Assembly: GCA_965262305.1 (NCBI GenBank)
Contig: CBDHEY010000002.1
Location: 1,488,001 to 1,552,000 of the forward strand
DNA from: CBDHEY01 sp965262305
Lineage (GTDB): Bacteria; Pseudomonadota; Gammaproteobacteria; Pseudomonadales; Cellvibrionaceae
Length of the DNA: 64,000 bases
Reading direction: 5' to 3'
Shown here: positions 35,077 through 45,122 of the stretch, piece after piece
Layout of the letters: each line of letters opens with the position of its first letter
Numbering within the stretch: the stretch's first letter is position 1
Position numbers and translations under genes: made by a program
Notes under the pieces: model-generated
Told to the model about the DNA's origin: nothing
The model's database searches: none
What the model saw: the letters and a program-made list of their open reading frames with translations, nothing else

Positions 35077-35751
35077 TTAAAGTAGCTTGGAGATGATTGG
35101 CCAGATTTGTTCTGCTGAATCAACCATATAGTCAGCATTCCAATCAGCAATGTTTTCGTTTTCGTGAATATATCCGAAAGTCGCAGCAATAGTCGACATA
35201 TTGGCATTTTGACCACACTGTATATCCCTAATATGATCTCCAATATAAATAGCGTTTTCCACATTGCAGCCCGTTTGTTCGCAGGCGAGTGCCAATGCTT
35301 CAGGGTCTGGTTTTTTAATTTTTACGTGTTCTGGGCAAATTAAACAACTGGGCTGAGAGGCGAATGAATCTCTTTCCAGTATAATATTCATAAGCTTTTC
35401 CGCATAGATAAAGGGTTTGTTTGTGACAATTCCCCATTGAAGGTTATGAGTCTTAATTTCTGAGATAAGATCTAGGATGCCAGGAAAAGCCCGAGTTTCT
35501 GAAGCAACATCTTCTAAATAAAAACTCAGAAGTTCTGCTCTATAGGGGAGAATATCTTTACTTCCTCGGTCTATTCCAAAGCCAAGTTCGAGTAGCGCGT
35601 TTGCACCATCGGATACTCTGCTTCTTGCTTCTGATAGAGACAGAGTAGGTTTCTGGTGATGTTCCAGCGTTTTATTAAGTGCATTTATCAAATCACTAGC
35701 TGTATCCAATAGTGTTCCGTCCAAATCAAAAAATACGGCTTGTAAACCCAT
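35077..35751 (-). CDS. mupP: HAD-family phosphatase: MupP/phosphoglycolate phosphatase
   Basis: 224 residues with the HAD nucleophile motif FFDLDGTLLDT, motif II VTNKP, motif III Lys in KKPDPEAL and motif IV IGDHIRDIQ. In Pseudomonas-type genomes the HAD between ubiG and the SDR is MupP, N-acetylmuramic acid 6-phosphate phosphatase of cell-wall recycling; without that context it would be called Gph. Function therefore rests mainly on synteny. Starts 13 bases after the ubiG stop. Confidence 0.88.
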   Translation of the reverse strand: MGLQAVFFDLDGTLLDTASDLINALNKTLEHHQKPTLSLSEARSRVSDGANALLELGFGIDRGSKDILPYRAELLSFYLEDVASETRAFPGILDLISEIKTHNLQWGIVTNKPFIYAEKLMNIILERDSFASQPSCLICPEHVKIKKPDPEALALACEQTGCNVENAIYIGDHIRDIQCGQNANMSTIAATFGYIHENENIADWNADYMVDSAEQIWPIISKLL

Positions 35752-35764
35752 TCAATTTAACCCT

Positions 35765-36472
35765 CTAACTTGGTTTTTTCGCACAAACAATATAATTAAC
35801 ATCGACATCATTAGAACTTATTTGGAATTGTTGTGTAAAAATATTATAAGTGAGTCCACTTGCGTCTATAAGGCTGAGTCCCGCTTCTCGAATCCAATGT
35901 GCTAATTCGGAAGGTCGAATAAATTTCTTATATTCATGGGTCCCTTTAGGTAGCCATCGCAATATATATTCAGCTCCTAAAATTGCCATGCCATAGGATT
36001 TAGGGTTGCGGTTAATGGTCGAAAAAAACAAATAGGCTCCAGGCTTCGCTAGTTCTGCACAGGCTTTTACGGTGTGTTCTGGGTTTGGAACATGTTCTAG
36101 CATTTCTAAGCAGCAAATAACGTCGAAATTTTCAGATTGTGCCTCAGCATATTCTTCTGCGGTAGTTCGCTTATAGTCAATCTCGACTTGAGACTCGAGT
36201 GCGTGCAGTCGTGCGACTTCTAAAGGTGCCTCTCCCATGTCTATACCAGTGACCATTGCGCCTCTGTGAGCCATTGCTTCAGAGAGAATGCCTCCGCCAC
36301 AACCAATGTCGATTAGTTTTTTCTCCGCGACTTTGGCGTATTCATCAATGTAGTTCGCTCGAACGGGATTAAGTTTATGCAATGGTTTAAATTCACCGTT
36401 CGGGTCCCACCAACGACTTGCGAGACGCTCAAATTTAGCGATTTCATTTTCATCTACGTTAGAATGAGTCAT
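35765..36472 (-). CDS. ubiG: Ubiquinone biosynthesis O-methyltransferase
   Basis: 235 residues from ATG 36472 (MTHSNVDENEIAKFE), preceded by AGGAAAA; the outer in-frame ATG at 36520 overlaps mtaD and adds non-conserved residues. SAM motif I LIDIGCGGG, RWWDPNGEFKPLHKLNPVR (UbiG signature), LEMLEHVPNP and late motifs are all present. Catalyses both O-methylation steps of ubiquinone synthesis in the cytoplasm. Gene order mtaD-ubiG-mupP-yciK supports the call. Confidence 0.96.
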   Translation of the reverse strand: MTHSNVDENEIAKFERLASRWWDPNGEFKPLHKLNPVRANYIDEYAKVAEKKLIDIGCGGGILSEAMAHRGAMVTGIDMGEAPLEVARLHALESQVEIDYKRTTAEEYAEAQSENFDVICCLEMLEHVPNPEHTVKACAELAKPGAYLFFSTINRNPKSYGMAILGAEYILRWLPKGTHEYKKFIRPSELAHWIREAGLSLIDASGLTYNIFTQQFQISSNDVDVNYIVCAKKPS

Positions 36473-36483
36473 GATAATTTTTC

Positions 36484-37818
36484 CTAGACCGTTTTTACTG
36501 CTCGAATTTTCTGTTGCCAATCTTTAGTAGATTCTCTAATGGCGTGGTAGTCGAGCGTGATAAGTTTTCCTTCCTTTACAAGTTGTTTGCCTGCAACCCA
36601 AACGTGATTTATTTGACTAGTTGATTCTGTATACACAATTTGACTTATGGGATTATAAAGAGGAAGTTGGCTGATATTATTAAGATTTATTGCGGTTATA
36701 TCTGCGAACTTTCCAGTTTCGAGCGAACCAATTTGTTTTTCTAAGCCCAAAGCCTTAGCCCCGTTGATGGTTGCAATCTCTAATGCAGAAGTCGCATTCA
36801 ACGCTTGAGCGTCATGAGTCGAAACCTTTGCGAGCAGAGCCGCTGATTTCAGTTCGCTTAGAAGACTTAAATCGTTATTACTCGCTGCGCCATCAGTACC
36901 GATAGCGAGATTAACATTGTTTTTCAAAAGGTTTTCAACGGGACAAATACCACTTGCGAGTTTCATATTAGATTCAGGGCAATGAATAACATGAGCGCCA
37001 GTCTGGTTTAATACCTCAATATCTGAATCCACGATTTGTGTCATGTGGACACATTGAGTTAACGGTGACAGCAAGCCTAAGCCTGCCAGTCTGTCTATTG
37101 GTCGTTTGTTAAATTTATCGAGAGATTCTTGAATTTCAAAAGCGGTTTCATGCAAGTGGATTTGGATTGGAGACTGAAGCTCTTCAGCATAGGTTGCAAT
37201 GCGTTTTAGTGGCTCATCGGAGACAGTGTAGGGAGCATGTGGACCAAAACCAACGCTAATGAGGTGATGAGAACGATAACTATCGTGCAGAGCAAAACCT
37301 TTTTCAAAAGCTTCATCGACAGACTTTGCCCAGTTATTGGAAAAGTCCAAAATCGGAAAATTCAATTGGGTACGCATTCCACAATTAAAGGCAACTGAAG
37401 CGGTTTCTTCGGGGAAAAAATACATATCTGCAAAACAGGTCGTGCCCGATAAAAGCATTTCGGCTATGGCCAAAGTTGAGCCATCTGAGACAAATTCTTT
37501 ATCGACAAACTTTGATTCGACTGGCCATATGTGTTCCTGGAGCCAAGTCATTAAGGGTAAGTCGTCAGCGTAACCACGTAATAAGCTCATGGCACTGTGA
37601 CCGTGCGCGTTTATCAATCCAGGTATCAATAGATGGTTTTCAAGTGAAACATGATTTTTAGCGTGGTAATGCTTGTGAATATCTACTGTAGGGAAAATAC
37701 CCAATATTTTTTCATCGCCGATTGCAATCGAACAGTCGTGATATATCTTGTTATTTGGCACAACTGGTACTATCCAGCTTGCAGAAATAATAAGATCTGC
37801 AGGGATTATATCGTTCAT
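36484..37818 (-). CDS. mtaD: 5-methylthioadenosine/S-adenosylhomocysteine deaminase (TrzA/AtzA amidohydrolase)
   Basis: 444 residues. Metal-dependent amidohydrolase with HGH (INAHGHSA), HLHET, a histidine in CVHMTQI and the Asp in GTDGAASNND. Homologous position just before ubiG is held by MtaD in Pseudomonas, which deaminates methylthioadenosine to methylthioinosine and may act on S-adenosylhomocysteine, fitting the neighbouring SAM methyltransferase. First gene of the minus-strand operon, divergent from gyrA. Confidence 0.93.
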   Translation of the reverse strand: MNDIIPADLIISASWIVPVVPNNKIYHDCSIAIGDEKILGIFPTVDIHKHYHAKNHVSLENHLLIPGLINAHGHSAMSLLRGYADDLPLMTWLQEHIWPVESKFVDKEFVSDGSTLAIAEMLLSGTTCFADMYFFPEETASVAFNCGMRTQLNFPILDFSNNWAKSVDEAFEKGFALHDSYRSHHLISVGFGPHAPYTVSDEPLKRIATYAEELQSPIQIHLHETAFEIQESLDKFNKRPIDRLAGLGLLSPLTQCVHMTQIVDSDIEVLNQTGAHVIHCPESNMKLASGICPVENLLKNNVNLAIGTDGAASNNDLSLLSELKSAALLAKVSTHDAQALNATSALEIATINGAKALGLEKQIGSLETGKFADITAINLNNISQLPLYNPISQIVYTESTSQINHVWVAGKQLVKEGKLITLDYHAIRESTKDWQQKIRAVKTV

Positions 37819-38150
37819 TATGTTTACACTTTGTATCGGTTTTGAGCGGATTTAACCGCATATTGACGTTGAACTTTAGTATACCCACAAATAGATTGGG
37901 CAGTATATGCTCGGATAATGGCTATGATACTGAATTATATGGTATTATTTGGTGTTTTATTAGCGAAGAAACTCAAAATAACCGGGTAAGATAGTTAGCG
38001 TCTATTTATAAAAGCCAAATGGTTTTTATATGGAAGCTCGCCCTCAAACCAAGCTAAAGGGTCCACGCTTAATAAATTCACCATTAACAACAAATAAGTC
38101 CGTTGAGTTATCAGCGAGACACTAATCTCTATGAGGAACGCCTAGGCTAC
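37819..38150. other. Divergent promoter region of mtaD operon and gyrA
   Basis: About 330 bases. No gene or repeat is seen; promoters in both directions are expected but no convincing -35/-10 pair could be fixed by eye. Confidence 0.5.
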
Positions 38151-40733
38151 ATGGGTGATATTGCAAAAGAAATACTTCCGGTAAACATCGAAGACGAACT
38201 CAAACAGTCCTATCTAGATTACGCAATGAGCGTAATCGTTGGTCGTGCTCTGCCAGATGTGCGAGATGGTTTAAAGCCTGTTCATAGGCGTGTTTTGTTT
38301 GCCATGAATGAGCTGAGTAACGATTGGAACAAAGCTTACAAGAAATCTGCTCGTGTAGTCGGTGATGTGATTGGTAAATACCATCCTCATGGTGATTCGG
38401 CGGTATATGAAACTATTGTTCGCATGGCGCAACCCTTTTCATTAAGGTACATGCTTGTTGATGGTCAAGGCAACTTTGGTTCGATCGATGGCGATAGTGC
38501 GGCTGCCATGCGATACACCGAAATACGCATGGCAAAGATTGCCCATGAATTACTAGCTGATCTCGATAAGGAAACCGTCGACTTTGTTCCTAATTATGAC
38601 GGTCAAGAACACATCCCCGATGTTCTTCCCACGCGAGTTCCCAATCTTTTGGTTAATGGGTCTTCTGGTATCGCGGTAGGTATGGCTACTAATATTCCCC
38701 CGCACAATCTGAGGGAGGTAGTCAATGGATGTATTGCGCTAGTAGATGATCCTGAATTGACGATAGAGCAGCTCATCGAAATTATACCTGGCCCAGACTT
38801 TCCGACCGGTGGCATTATTAATGGTCGTGCAGGCATTTTGCAGGCGTATAGGACCGGTCGAGGTCGTATTTACGTTCGTGCTCAATCGGAAATCATCACT
38901 GACGAAAAGACTAATCGCGAATCAATTGTGGTTCATGAAATTCCCTACCAAGTGAATAAAGCGCGATTAATCGAAAAGATTGCTGAATTAGTAAAAGACA
39001 AAAAACTAGAAGGCATATCTGAAATTAGAGATGAATCTGATAAAGATGGTCTTCGAATTGTGATTGAAATTAAACGCGGTGATATGGGCGATGTCGTGTT
39101 AAATAACCTCTATGCCCAAACTCAAATGCAAAATGTATTTGGTATTAATGTCGTTGCGCTGGTTGATGGTCAACCCAAGATACTAAATCTTAAAGAGTTA
39201 CTTGAATACTTTATTCGTCACAGGCGTGAAGTTGTCACACGCCGTACAGTCTATCTTTTGCGTAAGGCGAGAGAACGCGGTCATGTATTAGAAGGCCTTG
39301 CAGTTGCCATCGCGAATATTGATGAAGTGATTGAGTTAATTAAATCATCGGCTAACCGTGCGGAAGCGAGAGATGTCCTGTTAAGTAAAGATTGGGCTCT
39401 TGGCGATATAAAAGAATATTTAGATAGGGTCGGTGGTGATGCCTGTAAACCAGATGATCTTGGCAGCGGATTTGGTTTATTAGATAGCGGAGAGTACCGG
39501 TTGTCGGTGGCTCAGGTGCAAGCGATCTTAGAGTTGCAATTACACCGTTTAACTGGAATGGAGCATGATAAGCTTATTGCCGAGTACGAAGAAAAGCTTA
39601 AACTTATCGCAGAATACCTCGAAATACTTTCCAATACTGAACGATTAATGGCGGTTATCCGAGAAGAATTGGTAAGCATTTTAGAAGAATATGGTGACGA
39701 GCGTCGTACTGATATTCAAGAATCTCAGCAAGATTTGACAGTTGAAGATTTGATCAATGAAGAAGATCGCGTGGTAACGATCTCTCACGGTGGCTATGCG
39801 AAAAGCCAGCCTTTGGATGCTTATCAGGCGCAAAGACGCGGTGGTACAGGAAAGTCTGCTACTTCTGTAAAAGATGAAGATTTTGTAGAACACCTGCTAA
39901 TTGCTAATACTCATGACTACATTCTTTGTTTTACGAATGCTGGTAAGGTTTACTGGTTGAAGGTATACCAAATTCCTGTTGCGGGAAGACAATCTAAGGG
40001 GCGTCCAGTTGTAAATCTGCTACAACTAGAGGCTGGTGAGCGTATTACTTCCATATTACCGGTCAAGGAATTCGATGAAGATCACTTCATATTCATGGCG
40101 ACTTCAAATGGAACCGTTAAGAAAACACCACTTACGCAATTTGCGCGTCCAAGATCGGTTGGTCTAAGGGCCATTGATCTCGTTGAAGGGGATCATCTTG
40201 TAGGTACTGCGATTACCGATGGTCATCAAGATATCGTTTTATTTTCATCAGCAGGTAAAGCAACGCGATTTAATGAAGACGCGGTTCGCTCTATGGGTAG
40301 AACTTCTCGAGGCGTTAGAGGGATTAGGCTTTCTGATGAGCAGCAAGTCATTTCAATGGTAGTTCCGGTTGAGAATGGCCGAGTGCTTACGGTAAGTGAA
40401 AATGGATTTGGTAAGCGGACCGATGTGACTGAATTTCCGCCCAAAGGACGTGGTGGTCAGGGAGTGATCGCGATGCAATCATCAGAACGAAATGGGAAAC
40501 TCGTTGGTGCCGTTCAGGTATTAGATGGTGAAGAAATTATGCTTATTTCGGATCAAGGAACGTTAGTGAGAACAAGAGTGGATGAAGTTTCTGTTTTGGG
40601 TCGAAACACTCAAGGTGTGCGTTTAATCAAAGTGAAAGATGGCGAGCATATTGTAGGTATTGAGCGTATCGAAGAAGGCCCCGAAACTGAGGAAGAAAAT
40701 TCTGAGTCGGGTGAGCAAGCTTCAGAAGATTAA
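38151..40733 (+). CDS. gyrA: DNA gyrase subunit A
   Basis: 860 residues from ATG 38151 (MGDIAKEILPVNIE), the conserved gyrase start; the outer in-frame start adds 16 unrelated residues. Catalytic Tyr in AAMRYTEIRM, winged-helix and tower in the N-terminal 500 residues, and six-bladed C-terminal domain with the GyrA box QRRGGTG. An acidic C-terminal tail ends the protein. The QRDR reads GDSAVYETIV: Ser at the E. coli-83 position (sensitive type) and Glu at the 87 position, a common natural variant. pheA follows after 20 bases. Confidence 0.98.
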   Translation: MGDIAKEILPVNIEDELKQSYLDYAMSVIVGRALPDVRDGLKPVHRRVLFAMNELSNDWNKAYKKSARVVGDVIGKYHPHGDSAVYETIVRMAQPFSLRYMLVDGQGNFGSIDGDSAAAMRYTEIRMAKIAHELLADLDKETVDFVPNYDGQEHIPDVLPTRVPNLLVNGSSGIAVGMATNIPPHNLREVVNGCIALVDDPELTIEQLIEIIPGPDFPTGGIINGRAGILQAYRTGRGRIYVRAQSEIITDEKTNRESIVVHEIPYQVNKARLIEKIAELVKDKKLEGISEIRDESDKDGLRIVIEIKRGDMGDVVLNNLYAQTQMQNVFGINVVALVDGQPKILNLKELLEYFIRHRREVVTRRTVYLLRKARERGHVLEGLAVAIANIDEVIELIKSSANRAEARDVLLSKDWALGDIKEYLDRVGGDACKPDDLGSGFGLLDSGEYRLSVAQVQAILELQLHRLTGMEHDKLIAEYEEKLKLIAEYLEILSNTERLMAVIREELVSILEEYGDERRTDIQESQQDLTVEDLINEEDRVVTISHGGYAKSQPLDAYQAQRRGGTGKSATSVKDEDFVEHLLIANTHDYILCFTNAGKVYWLKVYQIPVAGRQSKGRPVVNLLQLEAGERITSILPVKEFDEDHFIFMATSNGTVKKTPLTQFARPRSVGLRAIDLVEGDHLVGTAITDGHQDIVLFSSAGKATRFNEDAVRSMGRTSRGVRGIRLSDEQQVISMVVPVENGRVLTVSENGFGKRTDVTEFPPKGRGGQGVIAMQSSERNGKLVGAVQVLDGEEIMLISDQGTLVRTRVDEVSVLGRNTQGVRLIKVKDGEHIVGIERIEEGPETEEENSESGEQASED

Positions 40734-40753
40734 TGATGTATTAGAGGCGATAG

Positions 40754-41887
40754 GTGAGCGAGGACACGAGCGAAAACAGCAATGAAATGGCCGAGCAGGA
40801 AGCTGCGGAGTTATTGAAACTGCGAGACAAAATAGATCAAATCGACGAATCTATTGGCAAGCTAATCAGTGAGAGAGCAGAGTGTGCATTTAACGTTGGT
40901 GAGATAAAAAACAAGTATGCGGTTGAAAAACTGACAAATTTTTATCGCCCAGAGCGTGAAGCGCAAGTCTTGCGCAAAGCAATGGATCGCAATAAAGGCC
41001 CATTGAAGGACGAAGAAGTTGCGAGATTATTTCGTGAAATTATGTCCGCATGTTTAGCGCTTGAAGAACCGATTAATGTTGCCTACCTGGGTCCAGAAGG
41101 AACCTATACGCAAGAAGCTACATTAAAGCATTTTGGTCATTCTGCCAAAGTTGTTTCTCGGCCCACCATAGATTCAGTATTTCGCGATGTTGCAGCAGGA
41201 GCAGTACAATACGGTGTCGTACCAGTTGAAAATTCGACAGAAGGTGTTGTTACCCATACGCTCGATAATTTTATGGCGAGTAACCTAAAAATTTGTGGTG
41301 AAGTGGTCATACGAATTTGTCACCATCTTTTAGTTTCTGATGTTACTGAGTCGGATAAAATCACTCGCATTTATTCTCATGCTCAGTCTTTAGCACAGTG
41401 TAGAAACTGGTTGGATACTAATTTTCCGAATGCAGAAAGAATTTCTGTTAATAGTAATGCCGAAGCTGCAAAGCGAATTAAAGGCGAGTGGAACGCTGCC
41501 GCCATTGCTAGCGAAATCGCTGCAGATCTTTATGGCTTAAGTAGTTATGCCGCGAGAATCGAAGACCAGCCTGATAATTCCACACGGTTTTTGATTATTG
41601 GACGTGAAGACGTGGGTCCCAGCGGCCAAGACAAAACTTCAATTGTTGTTTCTACTCGCAACGAACCTGGTGCGTTACATGATTTATTAGAGCCATTTCA
41701 TAGAAATCAGATTGATTTGACTCGAGTTGAAACTCGGCCTTCCAATACGGGTGTTTGGAATTATGTGTTTTTCATAGATTTTTCTGGTCATATTCAATCC
41801 GAAAAAGTCTCTCTTGTTTTAGACGAGCTTAAACCTATCGTTTCAGATCTAAAAATTTTGGGATCATACCCTGTCGGCGTTCTATAG
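40754..41887 (+). CDS. pheA: P-protein: chorismate mutase / prephenate dehydratase
   Basis: 377 residues from GTG 40754. Chorismate mutase type II domain (about 20-105: LRDKIDQIDESI...RLFREIMSACLALE), prephenate dehydratase (about 107-285: VAYLGPEGTYTQEA, VPVENSTEGVV), then an ACT domain (GALHDLLEPFHRNQIDLTRVETRPS) that binds Phe for feedback inhibition. Catalyses chorismate to phenylpyruvate. It follows gyrA directly: the serC gene usually between them in Pseudomonas is missing. Confidence 0.97.
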   Translation: MSEDTSENSNEMAEQEAAELLKLRDKIDQIDESIGKLISERAECAFNVGEIKNKYAVEKLTNFYRPEREAQVLRKAMDRNKGPLKDEEVARLFREIMSACLALEEPINVAYLGPEGTYTQEATLKHFGHSAKVVSRPTIDSVFRDVAAGAVQYGVVPVENSTEGVVTHTLDNFMASNLKICGEVVIRICHHLLVSDVTESDKITRIYSHAQSLAQCRNWLDTNFPNAERISVNSNAEAAKRIKGEWNAAAIASEIAADLYGLSSYAARIEDQPDNSTRFLIIGREDVGPSGQDKTSIVVSTRNEPGALHDLLEPFHRNQIDLTRVETRPSNTGVWNYVFFIDFSGHIQSEKVSLVLDELKPIVSDLKILGSYPVGVL

Positions 41888-41910
41888 AAAGTTTGAAGTA
41901 AAGGCCTTTT

Positions 41911-44142
41911 ATGACTGAAATCAATGAACGTGTTAATAAACTTGTTGTAATAGGGATTGGCCTAATTGGTGGCAGTCTTGCTCGTGGATTGAAAAAGCGC
42001 AATGCATGTAATGAAGTTATAGGAATCGCGAGAACAGAAGCAACCTGTCGTAAAGCAAAAGAACTGGGTATTATTGATCGTGGATTCACATCGTTAGATC
42101 AAGTTAGTCATGAATTAAAAAAAGGTGACGTGGTATTTGTAGCCGTTCCAACTCTTTCGGTAAAAAAAGTGTTGGGAGACATTAAGGCGAGTGTCGATAA
42201 TGACGTCACAGTTACCGACGGTGCGAGTGCAAAGGGTAGCGTGAAAAGCGATGTGTTCGACGTTTACGGTGAGTATCCAGAACAGGTGGTTTTAGGCCAC
42301 CCCATTGCAGGTTCGGAAAAAAGTGGTGTCGAAGCCGCCAACGAAGATTTGTATGTCGCACACCGAGTTATTATCACGCCACTCAAAGAAAATACGTCTT
42401 TTCATATTAATCTTGTAACCAAAATGTGGGAAGGTGTTGAGGCGGATGTGATTGAAATGGATGTGGAAGATCATGATATCGTGTTGGCCTCGACAAGTCA
42501 TCTACCACATGCCATTGCGTTCTCCCTGGTTGATACCCTCGCTCACGATAGCAATAATGAAAATATATTTCGCTACGCTGCGGGAGGATTTCGTGATTTT
42601 ACGCGCATTGCTTCAAGTGATGCGACTATGTGGCGAGATATTATGCTCGCAAATAAACAAGCGGTTTTGAGTTCTATCGACTTGTTTTCTCAAAATTTAT
42701 TACGGATGCGAACCGCAATTGAAAACGAAGACGCAACCGAATTAACTGGTGTGTTCACGCGAGCAAAAGTTGCGCGTGATCGCTTTACTAAAATGTTAAC
42801 TAATCAGGCATACAGTAAAACAATGCAAGAAAAATCGATTATTTACAAAGTAAAAGCAGGGGGAACCGTAAAAGGTGAAATTCGCGTTCCTGGTGATAAG
42901 TCTATTTCGCATCGATCAATTATGCTTGGGTCTTTAGCTGAAGGCGTTACCAAAATTGAAGGCTTTTTAGAGGGTGAAGATGCTTTAGCAACGCTTCAAG
43001 CTTTTCGCGATATGGGTGTGGTAATTGAAGGTCCGGAAGAAGGTTGCGTAACGGTGAATGGTGTTGGTCTAAATGGTTTAGAAAAGCCAAGTGGCCCGCT
43101 TTACGTTGGCAACTCGGGTACGTCAATGCGTTTACTTTCCGGTATTTTAGCAGGACAAAAATTTGACTCTGAATTGACTGGCGATGTTTCTTTAACGAAG
43201 CGACCGATGAATCGCGTAGCAAACCCATTACGTGACATGGGATTAACAGTAGATACTGCTGAAAATGGTCGTCCTCCAATGAAAATTAGTGGTGGCGCAT
43301 CGCTTAAAGCGATTGACTATACGATGCCAATGGCAAGTGCACAGGTTAAGTCTTGTGTCTTGCTTGCTGGATTATATGCAGAGGGTAAAACTTCTGTGAC
43401 TGAGCCAGCACCTACGCGCGATCACACTGAAAGAATGTTGCGTGGCTTTGGTTATCAGGTGAATCGAGAAGGAGACACAATTTCTCTTGAAGCTGGCGGT
43501 AAGTTAACAGGCACGAATATTGATATTCCAGCAGATATATCATCAGCCACTTTTTTCTTGGTAGCGGCAGCGATCACTCCTGGTTCTGATATTACGTTGA
43601 CCCATGTTGGTATCAACCCAACCCGAATTGGCGTTATTAATATATTACGCTTAATGGGTACAGATTTGACCCTATCTAACGAACGAGAAGTTGGTGGCGA
43701 ACCGGTAGCTGACATAAACGTTAAGTATGCACCTTTGAAAGGTATTCGTATTCCAGAAGATCAAGTCCCTTTGGCTATAGATGAATTTCCTGCGTTACTA
43801 GTTGCCGCAGCATGTGCTGAAGGTGAAACGGTTTTAACTGGTGCTGAAGAGCTAAGAGTTAAAGAAACAGATCGAATTCAGGCGATGGCAGATGGTTTAA
43901 CTATCCTTGGCATTGACTGCGAAACCACTCCCGATGGTATCATTGTACAGGGAGGACAATTAAAGGGCGGCGAAGTGGAAAGCTTTCACGATCATCGAAT
44001 CGCCATGTCTTTCACCATAGCTGCACTAAGATCCAGTGGCGACATAACTGTTAATAATTGTGCGAATGTTGCTACTTCTTTTCCTAACTTTACTGAACTT
44101 GCTAAATCAGTTGGAATAAGCTTAGAAGTTATAAGTTCTTAG
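41911..44142 (+). CDS. Fused prephenate/cyclohexadienyl dehydrogenase and EPSP synthase
   Basis: 743 residues. Residues about 1-295 are a TyrA dehydrogenase (GIGLIGGSLARGL NAD fold, HPIAGSEKSG, SHLPHAIAFSL). After a short linker, residues about 312-743 are AroA (GDKSISHRSIM, GNSGTSMRLLSG, TKRPMNRV, DEFPAL, LRVKETDRI). This fusion is known from Pseudomonas and relatives; one polypeptide then serves tyrosine synthesis and the shikimate pathway. The hisC2 gene that sits between pheA and this gene in Pseudomonas is absent. No ACT domain on the TyrA part. Confidence 0.97.
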   Translation: MTEINERVNKLVVIGIGLIGGSLARGLKKRNACNEVIGIARTEATCRKAKELGIIDRGFTSLDQVSHELKKGDVVFVAVPTLSVKKVLGDIKASVDNDVTVTDGASAKGSVKSDVFDVYGEYPEQVVLGHPIAGSEKSGVEAANEDLYVAHRVIITPLKENTSFHINLVTKMWEGVEADVIEMDVEDHDIVLASTSHLPHAIAFSLVDTLAHDSNNENIFRYAAGGFRDFTRIASSDATMWRDIMLANKQAVLSSIDLFSQNLLRMRTAIENEDATELTGVFTRAKVARDRFTKMLTNQAYSKTMQEKSIIYKVKAGGTVKGEIRVPGDKSISHRSIMLGSLAEGVTKIEGFLEGEDALATLQAFRDMGVVIEGPEEGCVTVNGVGLNGLEKPSGPLYVGNSGTSMRLLSGILAGQKFDSELTGDVSLTKRPMNRVANPLRDMGLTVDTAENGRPPMKISGGASLKAIDYTMPMASAQVKSCVLLAGLYAEGKTSVTEPAPTRDHTERMLRGFGYQVNREGDTISLEAGGKLTGTNIDIPADISSATFFLVAAAITPGSDITLTHVGINPTRIGVINILRLMGTDLTLSNEREVGGEPVADINVKYAPLKGIRIPEDQVPLAIDEFPALLVAAACAEGETVLTGAEELRVKETDRIQAMADGLTILGIDCETTPDGIIVQGGQLKGGEVESFHDHRIAMSFTIAALRSSGDITVNNCANVATSFPNFTELAKSVGISLEVISS

Positions 44143-44210
44143 TTTTTAGAGTCTTTTTATATAGAATGGCGGCCGATTTGCTGTTTTGACAACTCTTGGG
44201 AATCTATTAG

Positions 44211-45122
44211 ATGACTGTTGATTACAAACTTACCCACCTAAAACAACTGGAAGCGGAGAGTATTCATATAATCCGTGAAGTTGCTGCAGAATTTGACAAC
44301 CCTGTCATGCTTTACTCTGTCGGTAAAGACTCTGCCGTTATGCTGCATCTTGCTATCAAAGCATTTGCACCCGGCAAGTTACCTTTTCCGTTATTACATG
44401 TGGATACCACATGGAAATTCCGGGAGATGATTGAGTTTCGTGACAACATGGCAAAAACCCACGGCTTTGACTTGATTGTTCATATCAATCAAGAAGGGGT
44501 TGATATGGGAGTGGGGCCATTTACGCACGGTAGTGCGAAACATACTGATATTATGAAGACGCAAGGCTTGAAACAAGCGCTGAACAAATATCAGTTTGAC
44601 GCGGCATTTGGTGGTGCTCGTCGCGACGAAGAAAAATCTCGTGCTAAAGAGCGCGTTTATTCTTTCCGTGACAAAAACCATCGATGGGATCCAAAAAATC
44701 AACGTCCGGAGTTGTGGAATATTTATAACGGAAAAGTGGATAAAGGCGAAAGCATTCGTGTATTCCCTCTTTCAAATTGGACTGAATTAGATATTTGGCA
44801 ATATATTCATTTAGAAGACATTCCAATTCCAAGTCTTTATTTCGCGGCGAAGCGACCAGTTGTGGAAAAAGACGGTGTGCTTATCATGGTTGACGATGAC
44901 CGTATGCCGATTGAAGAAGGCGACGTTGTTGAAGAGAAGATGGTGAGATTTAGAACTCTTGGTTGTTACCCGCTAACCGGTGGCGTGGAGTCAGAAGCCA
45001 CTACTTTGCCTGAAATTATTCAAGAAATGTTATTAACTAAAACTTCAGAACGTCAAGGGCGTGTTATCGATCACGATAGTGCAGGATCGATGGAGAAGAA
45101 AAAACAAGAGGGGTACTTCTAA
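44211..45122 (+). CDS. cysD: Sulfate adenylyltransferase subunit 2
   Basis: 303 residues. PP-loop ATPase with YSVGKDSAVMLHL, HVDTTWKFREM, FGGARRDEEKSRAKER and the C-terminal RQGRVIDHD, all CysD hallmarks. With CysN it makes adenosine 5'-phosphosulfate from ATP and sulfate. Its stop overlaps cysN by one base (TAATG), so the two are coupled. Its position directly after aroA, inside the gyrA-rpsA cluster, is unusual. Confidence 0.98.
   Translation: MTVDYKLTHLKQLEAESIHIIREVAAEFDNPVMLYSVGKDSAVMLHLAIKAFAPGKLPFPLLHVDTTWKFREMIEFRDNMAKTHGFDLIVHINQEGVDMGVGPFTHGSAKHTDIMKTQGLKQALNKYQFDAAFGGARRDEEKSRAKERVYSFRDKNHRWDPKNQRPELWNIYNGKVDKGESIRVFPLSNWTELDIWQYIHLEDIPIPSLYFAAKRPVVEKDGVLIMVDDDRMPIEEGDVVEEKMVRFRTLGCYPLTGGVESEATTLPEIIQEMLLTKTSERQGRVIDHDSAGSMEKKKQEGYF

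Noticed and set aside
38403..38424. GyrA Glu at the 87-equivalent position as a quinolone-resistance mutation
   Set aside because: Glu occurs naturally at this position in many susceptible bacteria, and Ser at the 83 position is the sensitive form.
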